This document shows, piece by piece, positions 47,679 to 60,390 of a stretch of DNA of 64,000 nucleotides (its first letter is position 1; the number at the start of each line of letters is the position of its first letter). Made by a program: the position numbers and the translations under genes. This DNA is from Ottelia alismoides. Taxonomy: Eukaryota; Streptophyta; Magnoliopsida; Alismatales; Hydrocharitaceae. Location of the stretch: contig JAZKJV010003278.1 in the NCBI GenBank assembly GCA_037367405.1, positions 682,001 to 746,000 on the forward strand. The letters are read 5' to 3'. The notes beneath the pieces were generated by a model. It ran no database searches and was not told where the DNA came from. It was given only the letters and a program-made list of their open reading frames with translations.

Positions 47679-48014
47679 ATGGACTCCTATGCGTCCATCT
47701 CACCACACACTGCCCTCAGTTCCGATGAAAACTCCCTCATTTTTGACAGTTATATGATTCCAGAAGATGATCCAGAATTGGGTCAATCACGTTTATTAGA
47801 AGTGGACAATCGAAGTGGGAATGCTAGAAGGCTAGTGGATATTAGAAAAGACTGGTTGGCGGCCACATCATTTGGAGAAGTCAAGCAGGTGTGGAGTGTC
47901 TATGGTGCTGAAAATCAGCCATCCGCCAACTATATATCTTGCACCTACTTTAGGTCCAAGATCAACAGAGCAAGAAAGATGAGACGCGACAGGGAAGGAC
48001 GCCTTATAGTCTAG
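47679..48014 (+). pseudogene. Chimeric open frame containing a cox2 fragment
   Basis: cox2 encodes subunit 2 of cytochrome c oxidase in the mitochondrial inner membrane. Here an ATG-initiated frame of 111 codons contains, at residues about 15-47, [18 protein letters not shown] and [14 protein letters not shown], which match the region of cox2 between its second membrane helix and copper domain. After DNR the sequence diverges into [14 protein letters not shown] and an unrecognised basic tail. The copper-binding part is absent, so it is not a functional subunit. Chimeric frames of this kind are common in plant mitochondria, and some elsewhere cause male sterility; nothing here shows such a role. 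One codon reads Met (atg) where many plants have acg that is RNA-edited. Confidence 0.75.
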
Positions 48015-49368
48015 AATGCGTGGGTTGGCTTTTAGTGACAGATGGAGGGAAAGATGACCTTCTCGGCCCCGTACCATAAGTGGAGGACTCGAATAGCCGG
48101 GGCTCCAGATAGCCAACCAGCCTCAGATTAGCTCAAGGGAAGTGCATATAACAGAGGACCTCATATGAATTCGAACTAGATTTCTCCCGGGAAGTTGCTC
48201 GCTCCACTACGCTTGCTTCTACTCTGCGCTTATTCTTGATTCTTTGAACTATAGGTATAATGATTTCTTACCGGAGACTCTGCCTGAAACTTGGACTCAC
48301 TCTTATCTTTCTTCAATTCGAACTATATGTAGACAGTCCACCAGCTCTTTAGAGACTCCTGAAACACCCTTTTCCGAGGGATTCACTTTAGGCAAAGCCC
48401 CAGGGATCAATCGATAAGAATGACCGAGGAGACATCATGCTTGGATATTCTCCTTTTGTCGCTTATGCTTCTTCACCTTCCACGTAGCTATTATCTCAAG
48501 CGAGACTGGTCACTGCTGAGTTGGAATCAGAGTCAACCACATCATCGACTAGGTCTGGATTAGTGGTCTCATGGCAGGCAGCAATCTATCTTCTATGGTT
48601 TGTGGACATACCCTAGCATCCTCTATTTCCAAGAAGATCGTCTACTATCATTAAACTTCGGTTGAGAACGACGACTGAGGGTGCAGAAAAAGGGGAAGGG
48701 CTCTTTGTTCCTTGTTCTCCTATAGCTGGATCCTCCAGAACGACAAGAATCCAATCGCGATTCCAACTCAATACCTTTTTCGATCATGAGTTTGATCAGA
48801 AAATCAAACAAGACACAAACACCAAGAAGTTCAGGGATGAGAGGCAAGGAAATGGCTCGAAAAGCAATATAGGGAAAAAGGAATCACATCTTCTCAGCTC
48901 TATCGACTAAAATGACCCAGTCCCCTGCTGATTCTGGAGTGAAGAATTTCCTTCCTCAGTACTACTAAGTTCAACAATTCCTTGCCTCTCCTTTCAGATC
49001 TTTCCCGTGCGTTAGCTTGCTTCAATTTATATATTATCTTAATTACTCGCACCAATTATTTCTATTATTTTTAAACCTCACCGAAATCTCTTCTCAGAAT
49101 GTGCATCGGATCGTCAAGTCCTGACTACATGTCCAACTAGTATATAAAAGTCATCGCCTCCTATACTTCCACCAACTAGAACACTTAGAGGAGCTCCCGT
49201 GAGCAGGAGTAGATTTTGATAGTGCTTTGAGTAGCCCTTGGTTTCTCCCTCGTTGAACCTACTGTTTTGAACACTAGGGAGGGAGTCGAGACATTTGCTC
49301 ACCAACCTCCGCTCTCGTCATAGCTGATGGGATCAATTCAGCAACATTTTTTCCCGAAAAGGGATAAT

Positions 49369-49480
49369 GTCCAACTTAGAGTTGTCAAATATCTCCTTTA
49401 TGGAAATGGAAAGCCAATTCGAGGAATTTCTCATACAAGTATTCAATTAGTTCACACTTGCCTAGTATTTGAATTTGGGT
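49369..49480 (+). pseudogene. Plastid rpoC2-like fragment
   Basis: rpoC2 encodes the beta'' subunit of plastid RNA polymerase. The plus strand reads [20 protein letters not shown] then [16 protein letters not shown] in a frame open from 49327 to 49533. [20 protein letters not shown] is, from memory of the family, a conserved rpoC2 stretch. Only about 36 codons are covered, against a full protein of well over 1000. Flanks do not continue it. Plastid pieces of this kind are common in plant mitochondrial genomes. Confidence 0.6.
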
Positions 49481-52400
49481 CAAGCAAAATAACGTCCAAA
49501 GCTATCCTAATATATAATACCACGGCAAAGTGAAAATACACTCTCCCACCAGTGAGCTTATAGTCTAGAGGGTACGAGATGGTAGTTGACTGAGTTCGAC
49601 AGGTGAGCAGAGGGAAAGTGAGCCCATCGATGGAGGGCGAGGGATTCACTAATAGCGAGGCGTATTGCTCGGTAAGAGGATTTTTCTGAGTCGCACAATG
49701 GGATTAGATATTCTAATTAGATTTCATTATATTTCAAAGAGGAGAGAGATCTTGGGTTGCCCTCTTGCTTTCTCTTGCTTATTCGACTCTACTTCTCTTG
49801 GTCCTATCAGGTTTGTCAGTCAGCCTTGTCTCCCTCATGCAGTATGAGCAAGCAAAGCCTTTGATCAGGAGCAATATGGATTAGAAGCAAGGCGCGAGTC
49901 AACTCTTAGTTCAGAGCGAATCCCTCAGGGCGGGCCGGCAAGGGGTTCGAATCCTATCACCTTTCTTGTGGATCATCCTCTGGTGCACCATAATAGTGAG
50001 TGTCAGCCTCTTCCGAGGTCTAGATACTATTAGCGATTCGCCCGATATATATCCCGAACACAGGTGACGAGCACCCCCTTTTCCCATAGCCTAACTTCCT
50101 CTATGGTATGATTCATCATCGAAGGGGAAGCTATATAAGATAGGAAGGTAGAATGGCCTCAGACATCCCTAATCAATCAGTCAGTGAAGCAGATCGCGGA
50201 GACTCAGATTCCCCAGCAGTATCAGAGGGCAAGGACTAGGTCCCCTCCTGCCTCTCCTTATAAGCGAGCCTACTTCCTACCTTTCACCCCATATTTTCCA
50301 TTGAGGGCCAAAGCTTTTCGACAGAAGTCCAAGTTGGATCAGATCTCCACAATATTAGCATTTCAATACAAACAACCTTTATCAAATTCACAACGTGGGA
50401 AACTAGAAGCCCTTCGAACTCTACCTCCAACAAGCCCACGTCTACCTCCTGCCACACCAACCCTCGGGATACCACCGGAGGGAGCCAGGCTAGAAAGTGG
50501 AGTCAGACGAGGTCGGGAAGAAAGAGTCCGAGGTAGGCTTGGATGACATACATCGTCGGTTGGTTTGGAAAAAAGTCATATTATGGTCCGAGAAGGGAGT
50601 GTACTAGGCCACATCGTTTCTGAGCGTGTAATTGAAGGGAATTGATCACCAAACTTCTACCCGCGACCTAAGTCAGAGCAAAGTCCAGATCAAAGAGAAA
50701 GTGCATCAAATAGAGAATTTCATGAAACATATGTACTATCTTGCTTATCCCTGAGACCTCGACGCTTAGTCCCTCGGGAACCTGCACTAAGCCTATACCG
50801 AACTCCAATCCCCCCAAGCCATGTCGGCACCATCTCCGCGAAACATCGCTCTCTCCAGGAGGTTGGGGCCGCCCATCCCTCATGTTCCCATTTTCAATAA
50901 GATCCTGCGCTCGATTCGGACAACTAGAATATATAATAGCAAATATAAAGCCATCTCTATTTTCACCCCCTAAATATGTTCTTTTCATTCCTATATTTCC
51001 TTATTTGAAAAAGGATATAAAACAACTCAACTAGATAATATAAGAAATAACACACTTCCTGCGTATTATGCGGTAGGGTCTTGGCTTGAAAGAGTTGGAA
51101 GGGAGGAGGACTATGATAGCATTCCAGGTGACTTAGTGGGAATTCGCAATTTCGTCAATCATGTAGACTCATTCACTTCTATATACTCTTTCGAACCAGC
51201 CATAAATTGCCCTCTAATATATTACTATGACTTACCTCGACTAGCATTGCACTGTGACTATGCACGTGTAGGTTCCATAGGCCCTTTCTTATTCATTATC
51301 AGAGTGAGAAAGAGGTCAGCATCTGTTCTTTGACTACGGATGAAGAGCGAAAGACACAGAAAGGAAATTTGAGTTTTTCGTACTCTCACTGGAGAGCGTA
51401 CCAAGCCAACCTGCGCTTCCGGGGGAGTTGTGAGGCGGGAAGTGACTTTTCAAAAAGGCGAGGAAGAAGAGTTGCTGACCTCCTCAAAATTGTGAGGTAC
51501 GACGTTGTCTTGGGCAGCTGCGAATTCCGAATTCCTCTCTCTGCCGATTCCAAATTCCTACATCAACGCGCAACAACCCGCTTTCTATGATCAGATCGTA
51601 GGTACTCCTACTCCGAGACTAATTACGCTATTTTCTTTGGGTAGTGAATCCGTGAAGCTCGAGACCAAGGTTACGATAGGGCCCTCACTTTCCTACCCTG
51701 TCAGTTTTCCTGAGTGGAAGGGAGAAGGGCTGAGACCGAGTACCCTATTCCCGCGAGGCTTTGTTCAGGACCAGGTGCATCTGAGTCTCATTCCTCACTC
51801 GATCTCATTGTATATATGTTATCTTGATTGATGGTCAGTCTAACAGCACCTGGATGACACAAAATTAAAACTGTTAGCCCCACACGAGGTTTGTGAATAA
51901 GTAATTGTCTTATAATGAGTAAGAAATATCCTTCTTTTTGCAAAACTTGATCTATTGAACTCTACGACGGCGATTGAGCATGATTTAGAGGTCCCAGCAT
52001 GGACTATCAGAGCATCTTGAACATATAGTCAAGAAAAGAGGGTAGGGATATAGATATTTGGCCAGTCCCAAGCTATAGTCTAGTTAGGAGTTGGACTAGT
52101 CATAATGGGAAAATCAGGGGAGTTAACTAGATATTCGTGGGGTGAAAATTCTACTTCTGATGTCCGCAAGCCCAAGGACTATCTCATAACAGGGGGAAGG
52201 GGCGTACAAGGATATACAATGGGAATCGAAAAGCTCCAGCCTATCTTCGAGGCCCTAAATATTTCATAGAAAGCGTCCACTGCCCTGGGAAGAATAATGA
52301 AGTTAGTTGCTGAGAGGCCTGTTGATTCTGACTAGGTCCCATCCCAGTGTTACTACCCTCAAGGATCACGACTTTCGGGAAGATGAGTTTGAAATCGAAT

Positions 52401-52540
52401 CGAGAAGATTGCTGCGGTGAGGGTATACAGAGCGAAAAGAAGGTCCAAAAAAGGATTTGTCAACTTCATCTTTCTCCCTTGGTACCAGCCAAAACTCAAT
52501 ACCAGACTATCTCTTTTCCCGTGGACAGGAGGATCAGGCA

Positions 52541-52622
52541 GGGAAAACAAGCTTTGAACCCGTGACTTCTGGCGTGACAGACCAGCACTCTAACCAGATC
52601 AAAGGTAAAGAAGACAATCCCG
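52541..52622 (-). pseudogene. tRNA-Asp-like sequence (anticodon GTC)
   Basis: On the minus strand a D-arm-like ggttagag is followed by a 5-bp anticodon stem (ctggt/gccag) with loop CTGTCAC, anticodon GTC at 52576-52578. The usual aagtcacgggttcaaa T-arm entry comes next. An acceptor-like gggattgt lies 5' but with about 12 extra bases, and the T-stem pairs poorly. It is probably a decayed organelle tRNA-Asp. It could be a chance match. Confidence 0.35.
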
Positions 52623-53985
52623 CTCTTGTCTTTGTTGCTGCCGGTCGACAGATAGAAGGTCAATCGCTTCTGCGAAAGTTTCAGACCAAGAAGGCTCAGG
52701 GATGAGAGGGAATTTCAAAGTACGATAGAGACTTTAGTCGAACCCAATCCACCATAGACGATGCTGACCATCAATATATTAGAGGGAACTCAGCCTTTCC
52801 ATCTTGTGATGTGAACTTGCTCCCTTAGCTAAGGACTGGAACCTTAGTATGTGAACGACATACCATCTCACCTCCTCCCTATGTTACGAACCTCAGACCG
52901 AGCACCTGTATCTGCTCTCAGACTGATATCAAATCTACGACTCAGCCTTGATACAAAGGAGGTCAAAGGGCAGACAAACTTAGATAATTGGCTCGCTGCC
53001 TTCCAACTAGTTAATGTGGCTTCCATTCCCCTGATTGACCTGGAGACGAAAGTTAGATATGAACTGGATAAATGGAAATGGAAAAGAGATGTTTCTGAGG
53101 GTTCTAAAGAATCCACCTTTTCTGTGTCATCTGATCTTCATCCATAGTAAAATAGTAGATGTTGGCCTCTTTCTCACTCTGATAATGAATAAGAAAAGGG
53201 AGTGAGGCAGGTGGGAGATGACATTCAACCTGATGGTGACGTCAAATGCTTTGCCTTATTGGAATGAGGAATGAATAGGAGCTGTACTAGTCACTTTTGA
53301 AGGCTGGGGATTAGCTCCTAGGAAGAAATCCATCCACTTCTGATCTTAGTAGAGCTCTTCCTCCTTTCCAATGGGCTAGCTTAATGGGCACTCTTTAGGA
53401 GGAGCGAACAAGTGAACTTAAAAGCTGGGAAGGGCCTTCGCTCCCTTCCTTAAAGATTGAGAATTTCGAGAACATTGACGATTGATATTATACGCCTCCA
53501 GCCTCCCTAAATCCACCCCTGAAAAGGGAACATGTGGTCAATGGCAGGTTCCTTGTCGGCTGCTTTTCGGACATGTCCGAAAGTTGAGACCTGATGATAG
53601 GCCCGAGTTCACCTCCTGATATCAAGAACTACCTGATATTAACTCTTGTATGAAATGATGACCTGATCCAGATAGATACTATAGAAAAAAACAAGACACA
53701 AATGCATCGACCAAGCGAAGACTGCATTCCACTCAATGATACCACTATCCAGAAGGAAGGTCCACTTACTAATGGAGTGAAGTCTATATTTCAAGTCGAT
53801 TATGCAAAATGAAGAAGAATCAAGCCTCTAATAAACTCTCAAATCTTTATGGTACAAGGAGACTAAGGGCGATTATCTATTTGAGAAATATGACTTCCGT
53901 CAACCCTGAAGCCAGTAGTGGCGGGCTGCGTCTTAGGGCATCAGCCGCACCATTCCCCTTTGGTCAAAGATTTGAGATATAAAAA

Positions 53986-56646
53986 TATTTAAATGATAAA
54001 TATACATAAAATAAAATGCTGGATTTATTGGGACCTATTTACAATTTAACGAAATATACAATTCATTTAATTATCGATCCTGGAACTACAAGAGTGTGCA
54101 TGCAATATTTATAGTGCCTCATGTGTAACTAGACATGAGGTCGAAGATCCTAATTGTAATAACCAACAAGTTTAGGGTCCACATTACAATTCTTACTAAA
54201 AGTATTACACTAATTTAAATATTTAGAAGACTATATGAAAACAAAAGGCATGGATGCATGCTTTCAAATTTACCCAATGGCTTCATGTCCAGCATGCGTG
54301 GGTTTGATCAGGCGGTGGAGGTTTTACCACATGGTATCACTTAAAATCCGAGGGCTAAGCACGTGAAATGATTCGCTTATATACTAATGGCCCATATTAG
54401 ATCTGGGCCAAAACTCTCATTTAACTGATCTGGAGGCCTAAGGAAAAAAGGGAAGAACCGTTCCCTATTCGATCTTCTATCCTCATTTTCATCTTGCTGC
54501 GACGTTCTACGACCATGCTAATTATTCTAATAGCTTTTTGGATACCGCCCGCTGATGTAGATGACTTCAACTTGGACCATGCCTCATCAGAGAAGGCCAG
54601 GAAGAAGCTTCTTCTCCGTACACTTGGGAACCTATCCCTTCAGTCGATCTATGCTCCAGGTGTGTTCCCAGATGTTGTCTCCTATACAAGACAAAAGAGG
54701 GGCTTCAGGTGTATCTCCTTTATCTATTCTGAAGCTGAAATGCACGAAAATGAGAAGGGGCAGCAAGCCTCCAACGAGCGACGGAGCTAGGGCTTAGATT
54801 TGTTGATTCGTATAGAATCAGGTCGGTTAAATGGGTCGGGTAGATGGAGAAATTACTAAGGAATGAGATGGTATGATCCGACGGGTCAGAACATAGGTGT
54901 GACATAATAAAAAGATAGCCACAACCAGTGCTCCAATGAACTACGATTTAACAAATTAAAGCTAACTAACATGAAATTAAACAAAACTAATCCTACATCT
55001 ATGCAAGAATAAAAAATGCAATTGAACCTACCTAAATATCATCTCAATTGTGTTACATATAGCAGATTAAAACCTCGCATGAGCTGAGCTCTAGCGATGG
55101 CGAGATTAGGCTCTTCTCCGCATTCTCGTCATCGACAGGGCAGGGAATTGCTTGTTGTCACTAAGGATTCAATCACAAATGGGTTCCTTTGGTGTTACGA
55201 TGGAAGAAGAGAGATCAAATGGTTGAAGAAAAATGAGTCGATTTAGTAGAAATGGTGAAGTGGCCATCTTGTGACTGAGATGGTGTGACAAAGAAGAGGG
55301 GTTGGTAGAGGCTATGGAGTGGGTGTGGAAGAAGGATGTGGGGTGAGCGGAATGGTGGGGGTGCTTGAGAGATAGCAAGGTGAGGAGGGAGCGTGGAAAA
55401 TGGGAGCAGAAGGGGTGTTGGTGTTTTGACAGAAGTCAGAGTAGCTGGAGGTATAGTTGACCCACATGTCAAAAAAAAAAGAACCTCATTAGAGCAATGA
55501 GGACAAAACAGAATTTAATTTATTTATTAATTCTACAATAAATAGTAAATGGTTTTATATTTGCAATCTTAAAACAAAAAAATATTTATAGTGTAATAAA
55601 TTATTTTTTGTGATTTTTATTTATTTGTCCATCATTATTTGTTTGGTGTTGATTTTTACATGTATATTTATAGATATATTTACCTATATTTTACATATTT
55701 TTATTTTAATTTTGTATTTATAATACTTAATATTATATTTACATATTATATATTGATAACATTATTTTATACATATTTACATATTTTATTTTATTTTTAT
55801 GAATTTATTTACATACATAAAAAAATACATGTATATATATCTTATAGGTATAATATAATAATATATTATAATGTATTGTTTATTTTAGTGTATTTTTTGT
55901 TTTTTTATTTTTATATTTTTAATATATTTTAAATAATATATACAATTATTTAAAAATATAAGAAGAGTAAAAATATAAAGAATAAAATATATGAATATAT
56001 CATACAGATATACAATACAATAGTACCAAAGAAAGCTAGTGTTTGTATCTTAACACCATTTTAAATAAAATTCATTAGATAGATAATTTAATTTCGAATA
56101 CAATGGAGGTGAGTTTGGTTCAATTTGAGTTTTTATGGAGAAGATATTGATCTATGAAGTTCGGTTTGCAGCTTTTTCTTCTGTATGTCCCAGTTGCACT
56201 ATGTATGATTTTTTGCTATTATTTTTAAAATTTTCTATATATTATTATGTACAAGTTTTATGTTGAAAACTATATTATTTGGAGTGTGTAAATAATGAAT
56301 ACAATAGTGTAAAAATGACTATATTCATTATATAGAATTATGGTTTTATGTACAATGTATTGGGCCCTTATCTCTCCCTACTTTAGTCTTTGTCAACCAA
56401 GGCAATATTGACTTGGTCTCAAAGGTTTAGAGTCATTCAATATCTTGGATATTTCATTTATTTTTCTTTTATTTTTCTTTATTCTTTTATTATGTATTTA
56501 AATATAGATAATTACATGTTATTTACAAACTAATTACAAATGAATATTGAATGTTGATTTGCACAAATTACGTGTATTTATAGGTATTTTAATAGGGATA
56601 TAAAGATAAAATAAAGGAATAAAGGTAGATGAATGGCTATTCATCA
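53986..56646 (-). repeat. E4 3' LTR, second part
   Basis: Resumes the L1-like LTR after the organelle-like block. Shared order: a tagggtccacattacaatt-type block near 54175, a GC-richer middle (54290-55480), a long AT-rich stretch, ccttgtcaaccaag-type and cattcaatatct-type blocks near 56390-56440 (compare 6145-6200), and the end ctattcatca. Open frames here (54494-54790 plus, 55215-55472 minus) are in the GC-rich part and have no recognised family. Confidence 0.65.
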
Positions 56647-57699
56647 CCCCCTTATACTTGCCTATGCTAAACCTAGCAAACACTTATTAAAAGAATAAGT
56701 GATGCAAAAGAAAAAAATAAAGAAAATGAAAAAAAGAACTTAGAATGATAATGAATTTTAAACTCATCTTCACAAAATCAAAGTTTGGATCTCAGTTAAG
56801 ACCTTATGATTGTTACTTTGTTCAGAACCTTATTCGGAATATGATCTAATACTTAACAGTACTTATGTTGCGCGATTTTCTGTTCGATTCACCTCAATAT
56901 CGAGGTCTGAATAAGTCTTTTCATACACAAACCCATATGACTATGAGTCTCGCTTGTATAATGTATGTGAATGTAGCTTTTCTCATCAAAAATGGTAAGA
57001 AATAGTCTCCCTTAGTAGGATAACCCTAATTCCTCAATCTAGATACTCTTTCCTCAAGGACCGGGGCATTTCCTTCTAAGCTCAAGTACAACTGACTCAA
57101 GAAGAGGGGGATAGAGAGAAGAATGTGTTGTGACCAATGTAGTCACATATCCTGTGGATCTTGAACAGTGTAGCCAAGTCTCTAGATGCTGGCAACCTTG
57201 ATGTCTTTAAATTTGAAGCATAATGCCTTGCTTATTGATACATATTTTGACAGGATTGAATTTAGCATGACTTTTTTCATATCTAATATTTTTGTATTTT
57301 TTTACTTTTGCATTTTTTGTACTATATACAACAGATTTTACTTAAGGAATTTTTCCACTTGTGGTAGTAGACTATCCATCTTTTGAAGCTTTACTGCAAC
57401 CTACATCGTCCTGTCTTTAGATGTCCATGCGACTAGATAGGGTTGGGGGGCACTAGCCACCTATTAGAGTGATGTGTGTGATTCAAAATACTCTACTTAG
57501 GCTAATCAAGATGACATGTGAACATAGTATTGTAGACTCAAAGAATTAAGTCACTTGACCTGAGAATTCTTAATTCCAATTCAAATAAGGTTCCTATGAA
57601 ATTATGCAGATTAAGGTATAGACCAAGCTCCAATCTTCGGATTTTATTTAGACTAGTTCAACTGTCAAAATCATTCAGAAAAATGCCTATGCAATGCAT

Positions 57700-58265
57700 A
57701 AAATATTTTTGTGAAAATATTTCCTGGTTTTGAACTTTTTATGGAATTTTTAAAAGTTTTGCACAATTTTTGAAGTTTTGAAAATATTGTTTTTCCAAAA
57801 TTTTAGGAATTTTTGGATGGAGTTAGTGATTTGAATGTATTCTCAAGGATTCACAAAGAGTTTTGTACATATTTGCGAGGATTCGATAAAGAATTGTACA
57901 TTTATGTATATATTTTATACAAGAATTTTATTTGAAGACTTTGCAAGGATATTATCTACATGGTTTTCGAAATAATTTGAAAACATTTGTAAAATATTTT
58001 GAAAATTTTTTTGCAAATAATTTTTCAAAAACATTTTTACAAAGAGTTTTTACAAACTTTTTACAAATTTTAACAAAGAGATTATTTTCCAAAGGTTTGA
58101 AAACATCTCATAAATATATTTGCAAAGTTTTTCAAAAGAGTTTTCCAAAAAATTACTACCATTTTTCAAAATCATTTGCAAAATTATTTCAATTCAATTA
58201 TAACAAATATTTTTCAAAAATTTGTACACATATTTACAAAGTTTATTCTTTATTATATTTATAGG
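57700..58265. repeat. T-tract / ACAAA array of E4
   Basis: Same style as L1 7560-8250: repeats of ttttcaaaa, atttttac and acaaag at irregular 15-25 base spacing. Confidence 0.6.
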
Positions 58266-58370
58266 CAAATTCTTACCTAATATAGTATATCATCCATATC
58301 ATTGGAAATACAAAAAAGTACGAGTTGCGGCTAACGTATATATACAATATAAACAACCCCCCATATTTAT

Positions 58371-58719
58371 AGCTCGAACTATGTCCTCATAGTGATCAGA
58401 GTGCAACAGAGGAAGACATAACATGTGGTAAGTATATAAAAGTTTGTACTACAATGACTCTAGAATAAGAAGTCCATCGCCCCATATAGTTAGGATCGAT
58501 TAATCCTAAATATAGAAAACTGTACACACGGAGGGGATGATCGAGGATTCAAAGTTAAAGAAAATCAATGTATGGGCTTGTTCTTCCATTTAATTAGGGT
58601 AAAATATCCCTAAGTAAGGAAAAGAATTATCAACAAGTTAGAAGACAAGCGAGAGAACAATGAAAAATAAATCAGTGAACTCATCCCCCATATACTTCGG
58701 ATCTGGTCATTTTAAGTAT
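58371..58719 (-). other. Hairpin array of E4
   Basis: Four inverted repeats matching the L1 set in order: about 58371-58437 (enclosing ctatgtcctcatag), 58484-58513 (ttaggat / atcctaa), 58592-58620 (ttaggg / ccctaa), and 58688-58719 (atacttcgg / taagtata). More decayed than in L1, but positions and spacing agree. Confidence 0.55.
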
Positions 58720-58884
58720 AATATAGATGAACAGGATGAATGAAATAATCGAAAGAATGAAAAATAAAAAATAAAGAATGAATCAAAAATATTTGTAGAA
58801 GCATTGTCTGAATATTATGATGTTGCGATTGGGAGATCTTCTTCAAATACAAAATTGATTGAGTTAACAATGGACATGAACGTA

Positions 58885-59740
58885 TCATGCTCTAAATACG
58901 ACTTTAGATGAAAACTCAAATATCAATATGCTTCCATTGTCACGAACAGTTCTCGCAAGGAACATCCTTGCCCATTTACTCTTCAACTTACCCGGGAATA
59001 TGTTCAACTTTTCATCGAATATCCACACCTTCTGATCAGGCTCAAAAGTCTTTGTTCTGATGTGCTTATCATGCAAGCATTTGACTTTCTCTTTATGCAT
59101 CAGGTTGCTACTGTAAGAGCAGACTCGAAATTCCATTATTCTATTCAGATCGATCTTCCTGTTCTATCCAATAGTCCCTTATCCAAATTACAGATATTCA
59201 TTGCCCATAAATATTTGTGAATTAATTCCACTATAAGATAGCATGGATTTCCATAAACATGGCAATAGCGAGACATACCCAAAGAAGACTTGTACATAGT
59301 TCGATAAGCCCATCGAATAGAATCAAGAAGTTGAGACCAGTTCTTCATATCTGACCTAACAAGTTTCTATAGAATAGTCTTAATCACCCTTTTGGATATG
59401 TCATCCATGCCATTGGAATTTGGGTAGTAAGGAGATACGACATAATGATCAATGTTGTACTCCTAAATAAGTTTCTTTACTTCTTTGTTAATGAATGGAT
59501 ACCCTATCTGAAATGATAATCTTAGGAATCTTGAATTGCAAAATAATATTATAAATAAATGATAAACGGTACGAATATCAGTCGATCTTGTGGGAATAAC
59601 CTCCACCCAAAGACTCACACAATCAGTGGCAAGCATGATGTATTCGAATCCTTGACTGTTAGGAAATGGACCCATAAAGTCATTTTCCTATGCATCAAAA
59701 ACATATAAGATTTGAATGAACTTGAGATGCATCGAATCTT
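58885..59740 (-). pseudogene. E4 integrase, core and C-terminal parts
   Basis: Minus strand: core start with DFMGPFPNSQGFEYIMLATD and SLWVEVIPTRSTDIRT (59675-59560), then a frameshift near the second aspartate. NWSQLLDSIRWAYRTMYKSS and SLGMSRYCHVYGNPC follow (59345-59240). The C-terminal part reads KVKCLHDKHIRTKTFEPD and FPGKLKSKWARM (about 59080-58960). It is colinear with L1 integrase. Unlike L1, the core is not interrupted at VEVIPTR by another element. Not functional. Confidence 0.85.
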
Positions 59741-60390
59741 TTGAACTGAGGGTTCCTCCCATTTTATGACAGTCGATGCAACTTTAACATTTGATGTAGC
59801 ATTATTGAATAGTGTATGCTACCAAAGGCCACACTCAATACTTTTGTTGTTGCTTTGCTTCAAGATTGGTGTCCTCCATATTCGATCTGATGACGGTGCT
59901 CGAGGACAATGGTGTACTCCGTCTGAGGATTGCACCGATGTCAAATGCAATATACACCTTACCTTAAAAGGTATGGATCCTCTTACTAGTAAAAAGGAAT
60001 ATTGGACAAAATTTTGTCCTTCTTTACTCTTGTCCAATCTTGTGGAACCTTTTCAGAAACAAGATAGTTCACAATATTGACAAACCAGGGGAGAGAAGAA
60101 ACAATCAGAATAGGTTCATCGAGAAAGGTTTCAATTCTCGAAAGAAGGCATAACAGAGCCTCTAAACATTCAATTCTGGACAATTGATCTGCTACCATAT
60201 TCTTAACTTTAGGTTTATCTCGAACTTCCAAATCAATTTCCTTGAGGAGAAGGATCTATCATAGTATATGTGACTGGACATCCTTCTTCTATTGTAGGTA
60301 TCAGGTAATCGAGTGGTTATTGTAAATTAATTTGGAACCAAGAAGATGGGATCTAAATTTCATAAGAGCAAAAACAAATGCATCTGTCTT
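59741..60390 (-). pseudogene. E4 RNase H and integrase zinc-finger remnants
   Basis: Minus strand: at about 60380-60310 the RNase H frame reads FALMKFRSHLLGSKLIYNNH. At 60231-60170 it reads EVRDKPKVKNMVADQLSRIE, matching L1 DKLGVKNMVADHFSRLE. The zinc-binding part of integrase (59760-59960) is broken by frameshifts; CIDCHKMGG near 59770 is the cysteine pair. The element ends just upstream, inside RNase H. Confidence 0.75.

Larger units (their letters stand above)
45546..53985. other. Organelle-like DNA inserted in the E4 LTR (mitochondrial, with plastid piece)
   Basis: About 8.4 kb whose base composition (more GC, few long A/T runs) and style differ sharply from both sides. It splits an LTR that is otherwise continuous with L1. 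It holds a mitochondrial cox2 fragment (47721-47817), a plastid rpoC2-like fragment (49369-49480) and a tRNA-Asp-like sequence (52541-52622). The rest resembles plant mitochondrial intergenic DNA: many short open frames on both strands, none intact or recognised. The first 480 bases (45546-46030) are less certain and could be another nuclear repeat. This is best read as a nuclear copy of mitochondrial DNA (NUMT), itself already containing plastid DNA. Confidence 0.7.
56647..58880 (-). other. E4 non-coding 3' region
   Basis: Parallels L1 6400-8880: purine-tract complement cccccttatacttg at 56647, gcctatgctaaacctagcaaacactta (compare 6415-6440), a T-tract array at 57700-58265, and the hairpin array at 58371-58719. 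No coding frame is supported. The 110-residue frame at 57932-58264 is made of T-tract units. Confidence 0.65.

Noticed and set aside
49900..49975. Possible tRNA 3' half with ggttcgaatcc
   Set aside because: The T-arm consensus is present, but I could not fold a D-arm, anticodon arm or acceptor stem around it.
50184..50546. 120-codon plus-strand frame in organelle-like DNA
   Set aside because: Basic and proline-rich with no recognised ribosomal or other mitochondrial protein, and overlapped by a minus-strand frame. Left as part of the mitochondrial-type block.
54494..54797. 98-codon frame with a hydrophobic start that could be a signal peptide
   Set aside because: It lies in the GC-rich part of the E4 LTR, overlaps another frame, and the region is repeat-derived. 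No family was recognised.
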